DNA of 7,709 nucleotides from Sulfurimonas sp. (GCA_027011725.1 JALUZQ010000170.1:1-7709); one strand, 5' to 3'. Numbered from the stretch's first letter, positions 1-7,282 are shown. Numbers and translations are program-made. The notes: a model not told the origin generated them from the letters alone.

Positions 1-3000
1 TACACTGCCTGAAGTTGCTGTGTAGCCTTTTTGGTTAAGAGTATTTACTTGACCATCTCTTGCAGTAATGTGTTTTGTATTGATAAACCATCGTGGATCA
101 TCACTGTATTTTGAAGCAAATTCATCTTGAAGGAGAGATTTATTTCCATCATTTGCTACATCACAATAGACTTCATAGTAAATGAAAGCATCCCCTTCTG
201 GGCCAAAATATCTCTGTCGTAGTGCATGCGTTCTTCCATAGTAGTGTTTGATCTTATAGTTGAGATCTTTTTTCCCTTCTGCTGCATTTGAGAGATTTAG
301 GTCTGCTGCATATGCACAGTCTGCAGGAGTAGAACACTCTATATTGTAACCGTTTATGGTAATAATCTCCGGATTTATCGCTTTGTTTACTGCTCGTGAG
401 TAGTTAAGATTTAGAAGAGTTTTTACCTCCCCTTTGGCACTAGGAATAAAATCTGAACTAGGCAAAGAGATAGTATTTGGTGTATTGTTCAGGTCTTTAA
501 ACTCCTCTCTTATTTGTGTAGAGTTCTCATCTAATATGTGGAGTTTGTACTGGTAGGCGACAGGTAGGTTGATGTTTGCTTTGTCAATTTGCGCCTCTAA
601 TGGTTGGGCATAACATCCATCTACAAAGTTTGTTACGATAATATCATCTTTACCAACTGCTTTGATATTTCCATTGAGATGAAAAGACATATTCTCATCA
701 CTGCTTTGACTCATATCTGACATATATATGAAAGTGTTCGCTGTGATATTTGCATCATGGTTGATACCGACAGAAGGTGTTATAGAGGAGAGATCAAATT
801 CGTAAGGGTGTATAGTCATATTGATATCTACATATTTTTTACCATTATCAAGGTTAGTATGTACTGAGCTGATATTACATCCGTTTAAATGGTCAAAAGC
901 ACTTTCACTGGCAACATAAGCACTGCCGAGTACACAATCTGGAGTAGTTTTAAAGTAGGATCCCACATGGTGGCTTTGGACGATACTGTCTATTTCCGTC
1001 CACGAAGTATCGAGTAAAGAGAGTCTGTACTCACCTACTTGCGATATTGAGTTGTTCTTATCGCTGTGTCCATCCCAAAAGTATACGCTTGCATTCTTAT
1101 CTGTTGTATCTACACAGGTAGGTTTTGTAGTAGAAGGTGACCAAAAATATTTTGCTTGAGCTCCGGCTATATTTTTGTATTTTACATTATAACCGCGTGA
1201 GGAGTTATTGTCGATATGATTCGTTGCGTTTACTTCAAGAACATAAGAGTAACCTGCTGCAAGATGTAAGTTTTGAGCTGTGAGTGTTGTTTGGCCTGTA
1301 TAATTTGGAGTCAGATTGATATTTGGCAGACCTGTAGTATTTTGGTCTTGGTCATAGATGTTTTCTGAAAATGCCTCAGGGCGTATGGCAAAGTTATCAC
1401 GGGAACAGATGAGTTTTGTATTGATACCGTAGATACACTCCATACAGGTGTCAAGTTGTGCTTTTGTCATTGCTGAATTATAGGATGTTCCGGCATCACT
1501 ACAGTAGTGTGCTATAGTATCTGTTCCGTTACCGTTTCCCGGTATATTGGTCAGACAGTTTCCATTCTTTACCGCGTCTGGAAAATTGAGCACATTGTAA
1601 CGTTTTTGCCCATTATTATCGAGTGTTTCTAGCTGGAGTAAATCCCCATCCTCACCGGCAAGATTGTAGCTTATTCTAAACGCAGCATCCTCGCGGGCAA
1701 TCTTATTAAATGTAACATCATCAGGAATGAGAGGTACTTTAGACTGGTCACTAAAAACAACCCAGATTCTGTCACTGATAGAGTTGGTGATCTCACTACA
1801 GGTTGCAGCGGTATAGTGAAAAGATTTTAGGTCAAGCATATCGACACCTACTACGGTACTGATACTCTTGAGAGTATGCAAATCTGGATTGGTACTTGTA
1901 TTGGCATCAACAGAGACAACACTCAGATTACCGCGTCTGTTCGTTACCTGTGTATTTATATTGTAGTAATAGTGTGAATCATCTGTATAAAGACCATTTT
2001 CGATAATGTTGAAGTAACCATAAACAGGGGCGTAAGCACCAACACCTCCATGACAAATAGGAACATCTTGGTCAATAAAGCTTGATCGATTAACAGTGAT
2101 ACTGTCATTTGCTGAGAGAGGAATAGTTAAATCATAATCTATACGTGCAATGATTGGAAGCTTTAATGGTGATGTAAGTGGATCAAGTGAGGCATAGATA
2201 TAAAAGTAGTCAAATGCATCAAATGAACTAATAGGAATACCTTTTACAAAGCTGTCACTGACATTAAGAGATGAATCATTGATATGTGTTCTCGTAAAGC
2301 TGTTTGGTTCTGTTACCCATACGCTGTTTCTGTGGTAAGTTGCTTGGCTTGTATTTATATCAACAAGATTAAAGACAATGTTACTCGCAACAATTTCAGA
2401 ATCTTTTGTATTTCTAAAGTACATAGCGAGTTCAACCGGTTGGTTGGGATCATTAGGCACGACATCGTCTGCGTTTATATAAGGGCCGTTGCTTGCATCA
2501 TACCCTGCTGTGAGATAAATACCGTTTTGTTTATAAGCATAATCGTAGCAGATACTTGGTTCTCTTAGACCATTTATCTTATTTACAAATACACCGGTAT
2601 CCCATGCTGCATCACCAGTATCGGCAATAGCCATTTTAAAGTGGTACGTCTCACCCGGTGTTAAATTGTCAAGTGTTGCATGAAGTTTATGTGTAAGTCC
2701 ATCATATTCCACAGAAATTGGGGGAGTGTTATTGTTATGTTGAGGAGTATTGTCAATGTAATAAGAACTATTGGTTGGAGAATAACTTTGTCCATAATAT
2801 CCTTCATTTTGAGAAACACCATTATTCACATTATTTACTGTTACTGTATCATAATTATCGATATTGTCAATTGTAACATATGTTTGATTGTCAACAACCC
2901 TAGCAATATTATAGGTTTGGTTTAAATCGCCACCATATATAAAAAACCCAAAGGCATCATTAAACTGTGTACCAACAAATTCATTATATTCCTCAGAAGC

Positions 3001-3459
3001 AAACTGATAGTCAATCAATAAAAGTCTTGTATTCTCATCTAGTGTCACATCAAATGAAAATATTACTGGATTATAGAATGCTTTTGCATCAATAGCAAGT
3101 AAGTCAGAATCATTAAAATGCCCTGAGGGTTCTAATGATTTGGATCCTGAATTATTTGTTGTAAATGATTCTGCAACAGTTGAACCTGTTAAAATAATAC
3201 CTTCATCAATCTCTAGGTTTGCTCCTGTACCATTTGAATATATTCCTACTTGGGTAGGATCACCATGAATAATTTTTGGGTTTGTAATGGTGATTCCAAC
3301 ACCCTGAATCTGTGCTGCTAGTTCTTCAGGTGTGACACCGTATTTACAGTTTGCAGTAGAACCTGCAGGACAGGCAGTGGCTCCAAAAAGAGATGGTGAA
3401 GTAAAAATAAATAAAGGTATAAAAATAGAGAGGGTTTTTATAAAGTTCGTAGTTTTCAT
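1..3459 (-). CDS. Giant secreted choice-of-anchor L domain protein (3' end beyond window)
   Basis: An uninterrupted frame of 1153 codons starts at the ATG at 3459-3457 and runs off the window with no stop. Residues 1-29 are a signal peptide (basic start, hydrophobic stretch, AxA at 27-29), so export is likely. Residues about 50-295 match the choice-of-anchor L family: GTGANLEIDEGIILTGS at 77-93, FASEEYNEFVGTQFNDAFGF at 153-172 and AIADTGDAAWDTGVFV at 277-292. The rest is Asn/Asp/Thr/Ser/Tyr-rich and looks like stacked beta domains. Landmarks are CYDYAYKQNG (304-313), a CMEC pair (672-675), CSRDNFAIRP (685-694) and YGRTHALR (1074-1081). About 17 cysteines fit disulfides in an extracytoplasmic protein. 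Members of this family carry varied C-terminal surface anchors, but that end is missing here. A surface adhesin or cell-wall-external role is inference; no catalytic motif was recognised. The start is supported by AAGGGGA just upstream. Confidence 0.93.
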   Translation of the reverse strand, partial: MKTTNFIKTLSIFIPLFIFTSPSLFGATACPAGSTANCKYGVTPEELAAQIQGVGITITNPKIIHGDPTQVGIYSNGTGANLEIDEGIILTGSTVAESFTTNNSGSKSLEPSGHFNDSDLLAIDAKAFYNPVIFSFDVTLDENTRLLLIDYQFASEEYNEFVGTQFNDAFGFFIYGGDLNQTYNIARVVDNQTYVTIDNIDNYDTVTVNNVNNGVSQNEGYYGQSYSPTNSSYYIDNTPQHNNNTPPISVEYDGLTHKLHATLDNLTPGETYHFKMAIADTGDAAWDTGVFVNKINGLREPSICYDYAYKQNGIYLTAGYDASNGPYINADDVVPNDPNQPVELAMYFRNTKDSEIVASNIVFNLVDINTSQATYHRNSVWVTEPNSFTRTHINDSSLNVSDSFVKGIPISSFDAFDYFYIYASLDPLTSPLKLPIIARIDYDLTIPLSANDSITVNRSSFIDQDVPICHGGVGAYAPVYGYFNIIENGLYTDDSHYYYNINTQVTNRRGNLSVVSVDANTSTNPDLHTLKSISTVVGVDMLDLKSFHYTAATCSEITNSISDRIWVVFSDQSKVPLIPDDVTFNKIAREDAAFRISYNLAGEDGDLLQLETLDNNGQKRYNVLNFPDAVKNGNCLTNIPGNGNGTDTIAHYCSDAGTSYNSAMTKAQLDTCMECIYGINTKLICSRDNFAIRPEAFSENIYDQDQNTTGLPNINLTPNYTGQTTLTAQNLHLAAGYSYVLEVNATNHIDNNSSRGYNVKYKNIAGAQAKYFWSPSTTKPTCVDTTDKNASVYFWDGHSDKNNSISQVGEYRLSLLDTSWTEIDSIVQSHHVGSYFKTTPDCVLGSAYVASESAFDHLNGCNISSVHTNLDNGKKYVDINMTIHPYEFDLSSITPSVGINHDANITANTFIYMSDMSQSSDENMSFHLNGNIKAVGKDDIIVTNFVDGCYAQPLEAQIDKANINLPVAYQYKLHILDENSTQIREEFKDLNNTPNTISLPSSDFIPSAKGEVKTLLNLNYSRAVNKAINPEIITINGYNIECSTPADCAYAADLNLSNAAEGKKDLNYKIKHYYGRTHALRQRYFGPEGDAFIYYEVYCDVANDGNKSLLQDEFASKYSDDPRWFINTKHITARDGQVNTLNQKGYTATSGSV

Positions 3460-3463
3460 AGCG

Positions 3464-3470
3464 TCCCCTT
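3464..3470 (-). promoter_or_regulatory. Ribosome binding site of the giant secreted protein gene
   Basis: Read on the minus strand this is AAGGGGA, four bases before the ATG at 3459. It is purine-rich and complementary to the 16S 3' end. It fixes the start codon: the hydrophobic signal peptide begins directly at this ATG. The GGG core could also pair with CCCT further upstream in the leader (3498-3501). Confidence 0.7.
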
Positions 3471-3506
3471 TTGACAAAAATCACTGCACCAAACAACAGG
3501 GCTCAG

Positions 3507-3525
3507 TAGCAAAGTACAGTTGCTA
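3507..3525 (-). repeat. Inverted repeat (hairpin) in the leader of the giant gene
   Basis: Perfect 6-bp arms TAGCAA and TTGCTA are separated by 7 bases. If the -10 box at 3532-3537 is correct, transcription starts near 3525, which would place this hairpin at the extreme 5' end of the mRNA. A 5'-terminal stem of that kind is known to slow mRNA decay in bacteria (the ompA leader is the standard example). The role here is inferred from position only. The stem is short, and an operator for a dimeric regulator is the alternative reading. Confidence 0.5.
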
Positions 3526-3531
3526 TGATAC

Positions 3532-3537
3532 ATTATC
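3532..3537 (-). promoter_or_regulatory. Candidate -10 box for the giant secreted protein gene
   Basis: The minus strand reads GATAAT, five of six matches to TATAAT, in an AT-rich setting. No TTGACA-like -35 box lies at the right distance; this is common for Campylobacterota housekeeping promoters, which rely on T-rich upstream sequence rather than a fixed -35. The predicted start near 3525 would give a leader of about 66 bases. Confidence 0.4.
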
Positions 3538-3565
3538 TAATTTCTAGACTTTAAATATGCTGAAA

Positions 3566-3579
3566 GTAAATGGATTTAC
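3566..3579. repeat. Short palindrome GTAAAT-GG-ATTTAC, possible operator
   Basis: Six-base arms GTAAAT and ATTTAC flank a GG centre. The site lies about 41-54 bases upstream of the start predicted for the giant gene, a usual position for an activator. Such AT-rich palindromes also arise by chance in this kind of DNA, so the regulatory reading is tentative. Confidence 0.35.
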
Positions 3580-3582
3580 AAA

Positions 3583-3595
3583 AATGTGATACATT
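3583..3595. repeat. Short palindrome AATGT-GAT-ACATT, possible operator
   Basis: Five-base arms AATGT and ACATT flank GAT. Nine of its bases, TGATACATT (3587-3595), recur at 3526-3534, directly beside or within the candidate -10 region of the giant gene. A full site upstream and a partial copy over the promoter would suit a DNA-binding regulator acting at two positions. The regulator is unknown and chance is not excluded. Confidence 0.35.
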
Positions 3596-3668
3596 CTTTT
3601 TTCTTATAACTGTTTTTGTGTTTTGAAAGAATTGGACTGAATTTAATGCGTGTTATATATCTTTTAGA

Positions 3669-3674
3669 TAAAAT
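3669..3674 (+). promoter_or_regulatory. Candidate -10 box of the bamD-lon operon
   Basis: TAAAAT lies 33 bases before the bamD ATG, giving a short leader of about 26 bases if transcription starts near 3681. The upstream 70 bases are T-rich, as in Campylobacterota housekeeping promoters, with no convincing -35 at standard spacing. A TTGGAC at 3632-3637 paired with a TATATA-type -10 at 3654-3659 is an alternative. Confidence 0.35.
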
Positions 3675-3691
3675 AACACTCTTATAAAAGC

Positions 3692-3697
3692 GAGGAA
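3692..3697 (+). promoter_or_regulatory. Ribosome binding site of bamD
   Basis: GAGGAA sits nine bases before the ATG at 3707 and supports that start, which also begins the lipoprotein signal peptide. Confidence 0.75.
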
Positions 3698-3706
3698 ATT
3701 GATTTT

Positions 3707-4441
3707 ATGAAAAAAATATATATAATAATGACCCTTTTTGCATTTGGCATTTTATTCAATGGCTGTTCAAAAGAGGTAGATGAGTATAACAAACCTGCAC
3801 TCTATTGGTATGGAAAAATTATTGAGTCCATTTCAAATGGGAATTATGACAAGGCAGATGACTACTACTCCTCGCTGCAGGGAGAGCATATCGGCTCACC
3901 TCTTTTGCCTGAAGCTACAATGATTTTGGCTATAGCACATATGCACAACGAAGAGTATCTGCTCACAGAACACTTTTTAAACGAATACATTAAACGGTAT
4001 GCAAATGCCAATGAAATAGAGTTCGCAGAGTATCTCAAAATTAAAGCGAAGTATAAATCTTTGCCACATCCAAGACGAGATCAGGTATTTATACAAGATG
4101 CCATTAAAGAAGCAGAGAGTTTTAAACGCAGCCATCCACGCTCTATGTACTATCCTCTAGTAGATACGATGCTCACACGTCTTTATCTTGGAAATGCCTA
4201 CTTTAACGAAAGCATTGCAGGATTGTATGAGCGTATCGACAAGCCAAAATCAGCAGCATACTACAGAGACTTAAATCCACAGCCTTGGATAGACTGGAGC
4301 AAGGTCGAACCTGCAGAGGACCCTTGGTATAGAGAGTGGTTTGAGGGTGATGGCACGTCGAGCTGGTATGCATTCTTAATTCCAGATACGAAAAGTGTTG
4401 TCTCTAGAAACACAGTTAGTGATGAAAATATAACGAAGTAA
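3707..4441 (+). CDS. bamD: Outer membrane protein assembly factor BamD (lipoprotein)
   Basis: This is a 244-residue lipoprotein, close to the usual BamD length (about 245 in E. coli). Residues 1-20 form a type II signal peptide: KK near the start, a hydrophobic core, and a lipobox ending FNGC with the lipidated cysteine at 20. Serine at +2 fits sorting to the outer membrane. The rest is helical and TPR-like: paired aromatic/alanine-rich helices from about 30 to 185 (for example NGNYDKADDYYSSL, EEYLLTEHFLNEYIKRY), the usual BamD fold. The C-terminus is Trp/Tyr-rich (about 190-222), then polar. BamD anchors to the inner leaflet of the outer membrane facing the periplasm and works with BamA to insert beta-barrel proteins. 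It is followed 13 bases later by lon, so the two are probably co-transcribed. It could be listed as a tetratricopeptide lipoprotein; the BamD assignment is firm but made by eye. Confidence 0.87.
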   Translation: MKKIYIIMTLFAFGILFNGCSKEVDEYNKPALYWYGKIIESISNGNYDKADDYYSSLQGEHIGSPLLPEATMILAIAHMHNEEYLLTEHFLNEYIKRYANANEIEFAEYLKIKAKYKSLPHPRRDQVFIQDAIKEAESFKRSHPRSMYYPLVDTMLTRLYLGNAYFNESIAGLYERIDKPKSAAYYRDLNPQPWIDWSKVEPAEDPWYREWFEGDGTSSWYAFLIPDTKSVVSRNTVSDENITK

Positions 4442-4445
4442 AGGA
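4441..4445 (+). promoter_or_regulatory. Ribosome binding site of lon
   Basis: AAGGA begins on the last base of the bamD stop codon and lies nine bases before the lon ATG at 4455. The overlap with the end of bamD suggests translation in one transcript. Confidence 0.75.
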
Positions 4446-4454
4446 TTTGAATTT

Positions 4455-6872
4455 ATGAAATTAAGTAACTATGGAGAATTTCCGGCTGATATTCCAGTAA
4501 TAGCAGAAGATGAACTTTTTTTATATCCGTTCATGATTTCGCCACTTTTTTTGAGTGATAAAGAGAACATAAATGCAGCAACGAAAGCCATAGATGAAAA
4601 CTCTTTGGTCATTGTCTGCACTACTAAACCGGGACATGAAGGTGAACGAGAATTTGACTCCTTGTATGATACCGGTGTTGTCGGCTCTATTATGCGCAAG
4701 GTATCGCTTCCTGATGGCCGAGTAAAGGTTCTTTTTCAGGGGCTTGCTCGTGCAAAAACACTCTATAAGGTTTCAGATGCTCCGCTTATCGCACATGTCG
4801 ACATCATTACACCGACGGAGTTAGAACCAATCAAAGCAGATGCTATACTAGAAGTAGTACGAGAAAAAGTGAGAGCACTCTCCTCCGTAAGTAATTACTT
4901 CCCGCCTGATTTGTTACGCACCATAGAAGAAAATCATGATCATAATCGTATCATTGATCTTATCTGTTCGAGTATTAAACTCAAAAAAGAGCAGGCATAT
5001 AAACTCTTTGTAGAGACAGATACTGAAAAGCGTTTTTTAGAACTTGTTGATTATCTCATAGAAGAGATAGAGGCGAATAAGCTGCAAAAAGAGATCCGCT
5101 CAAAAGTACATTCTCATATTGAAGAGGTGAACAAGGAGTACTTCTTAAAAGAGCAGCTTAAACAGATTCAACAAGAACTTGGCGTAGATACTTCACGAGA
5201 TGAAGAGATTGAAGAGTATAGAAAAAAACTCGAAGCCAAAAAAGATAAGATGAGTGAGGATGCCTATAAGGAGATATCAAAACAGCTTGAACGTTTTGCA
5301 AGGATGCATCCCGACTCATCCGATGCTGCCATGACGCAGACCTATCTTGACTGGGTTTTAGATATTCCATTTGGTGAGTTGGCAAAAAAATCACTAAAAA
5401 TTGAGGTGGTAGAAGATCAGCTTAACAAAGACCACTTTTCACTTGAGAAACCAAAAGAGCGTATAGTGGAGTACTTTGCAGTCAAGGAACTTTTAGAACT
5501 TCGTGGTATAAAAGCTAAAAAAAGTGCAGGGGCAATTCTTTGTTTCTCGGGACCTCCGGGTGTCGGAAAGACCTCTTTGGCAAACTCCATAGCAGCAGCG
5601 CTGAAACGTCCGCTTGTTCGTATTGCTCTTGGTGGACTTGAAGATGTAAATGAACTGCGTGGGCATCGTCGTACTTATGTTGGAGCAATGCCGGGGCGCA
5701 TTACGCAAGGGCTTATCGATGCGAAGAAGATGAACCCTGTTATAGTGCTTGATGAGATAGACAAGGTCACACGTTCTCAAAGAGGAGACCCCACAGCTGC
5801 TCTTTTAGAGATCTTAGATCCTGAACAAAACAGTGAATTTCGTGACTATTATCTTAATTTCGATCTTGACTTGAGTAATGTTATTTTTATTGCGACTGCA
5901 AATGATGTCGGGCGTATTCCTGCACCACTTCGTGATAGAATGGAGTTTATCACACTGAGCTCTTACACACCGCAGGAGAAGTTTGAGATAGCGCGTCGCT
6001 ACTTGATTCCACAAGAGTTGAAAAAACATGGACTGAAAAAGAGCGAGCTGAGCATTTCTAAACCGGCTCTACGTGAACTAATACACTCTTATACCCGTGA
6101 AGCAGGTGTACGTAACCTTCGTAGACGTATCGCTGAAATGGCACGAAAAGCAGCCTTGGAGATCTTGAAACATCCAGAAGTGAACAAAGTAAGTGTCACA
6201 ATGAAAAACCTGAAAACATTTTTTGATAAAAGTGTCTTTGAGATCGAAAAAACAAATAAGGTACCGGTTGTTGGCGTTGTCAATGGCCTTGCGTGGACTG
6301 CAGTAGGTGGAGATGTCTTGAAAATTGAGAGCATCCGCATAAAAGGAAAGGGTAATTTTCAACTCACAGGAAGTTTAGGTGATGTGATGAAAGAGTCCGC
6401 ACGTATCGCTATGAGTGTGGTGAAAACTTTGATAGACAAGAGAAAGCTGCGCATCACACAAGATAATATTCCTCTCACACTCAAAGAAAAAGAGGAGATC
6501 ATCGATGTAGATCCTAGTGAAGTCTATAAGCGTTATGATCTGCATATTCATGTTCCAGATGGTGCAACACCAAAAGATGGACCGAGTGCCGGTATTGCAA
6601 TGGTCACTGTCATAGCTTCAATTTTAAGCTCATATAAAGTACGTTCAGATGTAGCAATGACAGGAGAGGTCTCTTTGACAGGGGATGTTCTTCCTATTGG
6701 CGGTTTAAAAGAAAAACTCATAGCTGCGTATAAAGCTGATATGACAAAAGTGCTGATTCCGGCAAAAAATTATGAGCGTGACTTGGAAGATATTCCTAAA
6801 GAGGTGCAAGAAGCTGTGGAAATTGTGCCTGTAAAAAGGGTAGAAGAGGTTTTAAAACAAGTTCTTGTATAA
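4455..6872 (+). CDS. lon: ATP-dependent Lon protease (LonA)
   Basis: This cytoplasmic hexameric AAA+ serine protease degrades misfolded and regulatory proteins, using ATP to unfold them. It has 805 residues, a little longer than E. coli Lon (784). The domain order is complete: N-terminal LON substrate-binding domain (about 10-200, with DELFLYPFMISPLF); a charged helical/coiled-coil section (about 200-290); AAA+ module with Walker A GPPGVGKTS (366-374, Lys372), Walker B VLDEID (Asp433, Glu434), sensor-1 Asn483, arginine finger Arg495 and sensor-2 Arg553 in GVRNLRR; then the protease domain with Ser711 in DGPSAG and Lys754 in GGLKEK, the Ser-Lys dyad. A segment near 666-684, before the catalytic serine, seems longer than in E. 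coli Lon. The gene follows bamD in the same operon. No CIRCE or HAIR heat-shock operator is visible upstream. Its last codons form part of the terminator hairpin. Confidence 0.97.
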   Translation: MKLSNYGEFPADIPVIAEDELFLYPFMISPLFLSDKENINAATKAIDENSLVIVCTTKPGHEGEREFDSLYDTGVVGSIMRKVSLPDGRVKVLFQGLARAKTLYKVSDAPLIAHVDIITPTELEPIKADAILEVVREKVRALSSVSNYFPPDLLRTIEENHDHNRIIDLICSSIKLKKEQAYKLFVETDTEKRFLELVDYLIEEIEANKLQKEIRSKVHSHIEEVNKEYFLKEQLKQIQQELGVDTSRDEEIEEYRKKLEAKKDKMSEDAYKEISKQLERFARMHPDSSDAAMTQTYLDWVLDIPFGELAKKSLKIEVVEDQLNKDHFSLEKPKERIVEYFAVKELLELRGIKAKKSAGAILCFSGPPGVGKTSLANSIAAALKRPLVRIALGGLEDVNELRGHRRTYVGAMPGRITQGLIDAKKMNPVIVLDEIDKVTRSQRGDPTAALLEILDPEQNSEFRDYYLNFDLDLSNVIFIATANDVGRIPAPLRDRMEFITLSSYTPQEKFEIARRYLIPQELKKHGLKKSELSISKPALRELIHSYTREAGVRNLRRRIAEMARKAALEILKHPEVNKVSVTMKNLKTFFDKSVFEIEKTNKVPVVGVVNGLAWTAVGGDVLKIESIRIKGKGNFQLTGSLGDVMKESARIAMSVVKTLIDKRKLRITQDNIPLTLKEKEEIIDVDPSEVYKRYDLHIHVPDGATPKDGPSAGIAMVTVIASILSSYKVRSDVAMTGEVSLTGDVLPIGGLKEKLIAAYKADMTKVLIPAKNYERDLEDIPKEVQEAVEIVPVKRVEEVLKQVLV

Positions 6873-6882
6873 GAACTTGTTT
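6855..6882. terminator. Bidirectional terminator between lon and the response regulator gene
   Basis: Twelve-bp perfect arms (AAACAAGTTCTT at 6855-6866 and AAGAACTTGTTT at 6871-6882) flank the four-base loop GTAT. The stem has A-rich left and T-rich right ends, so it can serve transcripts from either strand, which suits the convergent genes on each side. The lon stop codon (6870-6872) lies at the loop and first stem bases, so the left arm is coding sequence. Only a short T run follows on the plus strand, and GC content in the stem is modest. Confidence 0.8.
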
Positions 6883-6898
6883 GTGTATATAGCTGCGT

Positions 6899-7276
6899 TT
6901 AGACGATTACCGTCGCCATTTTTTTGAGTAGATCATCATTTCTAATGGGCTTCATTAAGAAGCCATTTGCACCTGATTCGAGCGCTTCACTCTTTTTTGT
7001 TTCATCTGTAGTAAGCACAATGATAGGAAGCTGACGCAGGTTGTCATCTGCTCGTACAACTTTAAGCATCTCTATACCATTCATAATAGGCATAATGATA
7101 TCTAAGAGGATGAGGTCTATGTCGTCACGACCTTTAAGCTCTCCTATCGCATCAGAACCATTCTTTGCCTCAATTACCTCTTTTACATGACCACTTTTCA
7201 TCAACATAGATTTTAAAAGTTTTAAGTTAATCATGTCATCATCTACAGCTAAGACAACTAAGTCAGTTCTTTGCAT
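6899..7276 (-). CDS. Single-domain CheY-like response regulator
   Basis: The 125 residues are one receiver domain with no output domain. The phosphorylation site is complete: acidic cluster Asp12-Asp14 in AVDDD, phospho-acceptor Asp59 in LILLDIIMP, Thr89 in IIVLTTD, switch aromatic Phe106 and Lys109 in MKPI. It should take phosphate from a histidine kinase or phosphotransfer protein and act by binding a partner. The VDDDMINLKLLKSML start is more typical of receivers attached to hybrid kinases than of flagellar CheY, so cheY is not assigned. It lies 16 bases downstream of another receiver-containing gene on the same strand and is probably in its operon. A GGAAAA-type ribosome binding site (AAAGGAA, about 7283-7289) precedes the ATG. 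The gene converges on lon and shares its terminator hairpin. Confidence 0.93.
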   Translation of the reverse strand: MQRTDLVVLAVDDDMINLKLLKSMLMKSGHVKEVIEAKNGSDAIGELKGRDDIDLILLDIIMPIMNGIEMLKVVRADDNLRQLPIIVLTTDETKKSEALESGANGFLMKPIRNDDLLKKMATVIV

Positions 7277-7282
7277 CTATTT

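Noticed and set aside
2284..2925. Plus-strand open frames of 94 and 81 codons
   Set aside because: They lie antisense inside the giant minus-strand gene, lack ribosome binding sites, and their translations are Ile/Cys/Val-rich as expected from reading the opposite strand of that gene.
3370..3372. Cys30 of the giant protein as a lipoprotein cysteine
   Set aside because: The residues before it are A-T-A without a Leu/Val/Ile at -3, so a type I signal peptide with AxA cleavage fits better; Cys30 more likely pairs with Cys38.
3460..3540. Cyclic-di-GMP or other known riboswitch in the giant gene leader
   Set aside because: None of the conserved GEMM-I bases (for example the GGGACGCAAAGCC-type core) or other riboswitch signatures could be placed; only a short hairpin is present.
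3332..3547. Plus-strand open frame of 71 codons over the start of the giant gene
   Set aside because: Antisense to the signal peptide and leader; no ribosome binding site at the right spacing.
3600..3706. CIRCE or HAIR heat-shock operator controlling bamD-lon
   Set aside because: No TTAGCACTC/GAGTGCTAA or CTTGAGT/ACTCAAG pair is present upstream of bamD.
4469..6362. Several minus-strand open frames of 71-95 codons
   Set aside because: All are antisense to lon, which has every conserved motif; no start signals or protein-like composition.
6899..7276. Flagellar chemotaxis cheY
   Set aside because: The receiver is intact, but the N-terminal sequence is of the hybrid-kinase receiver type and no chemotaxis genes are adjacent, so the symbol is not justified.
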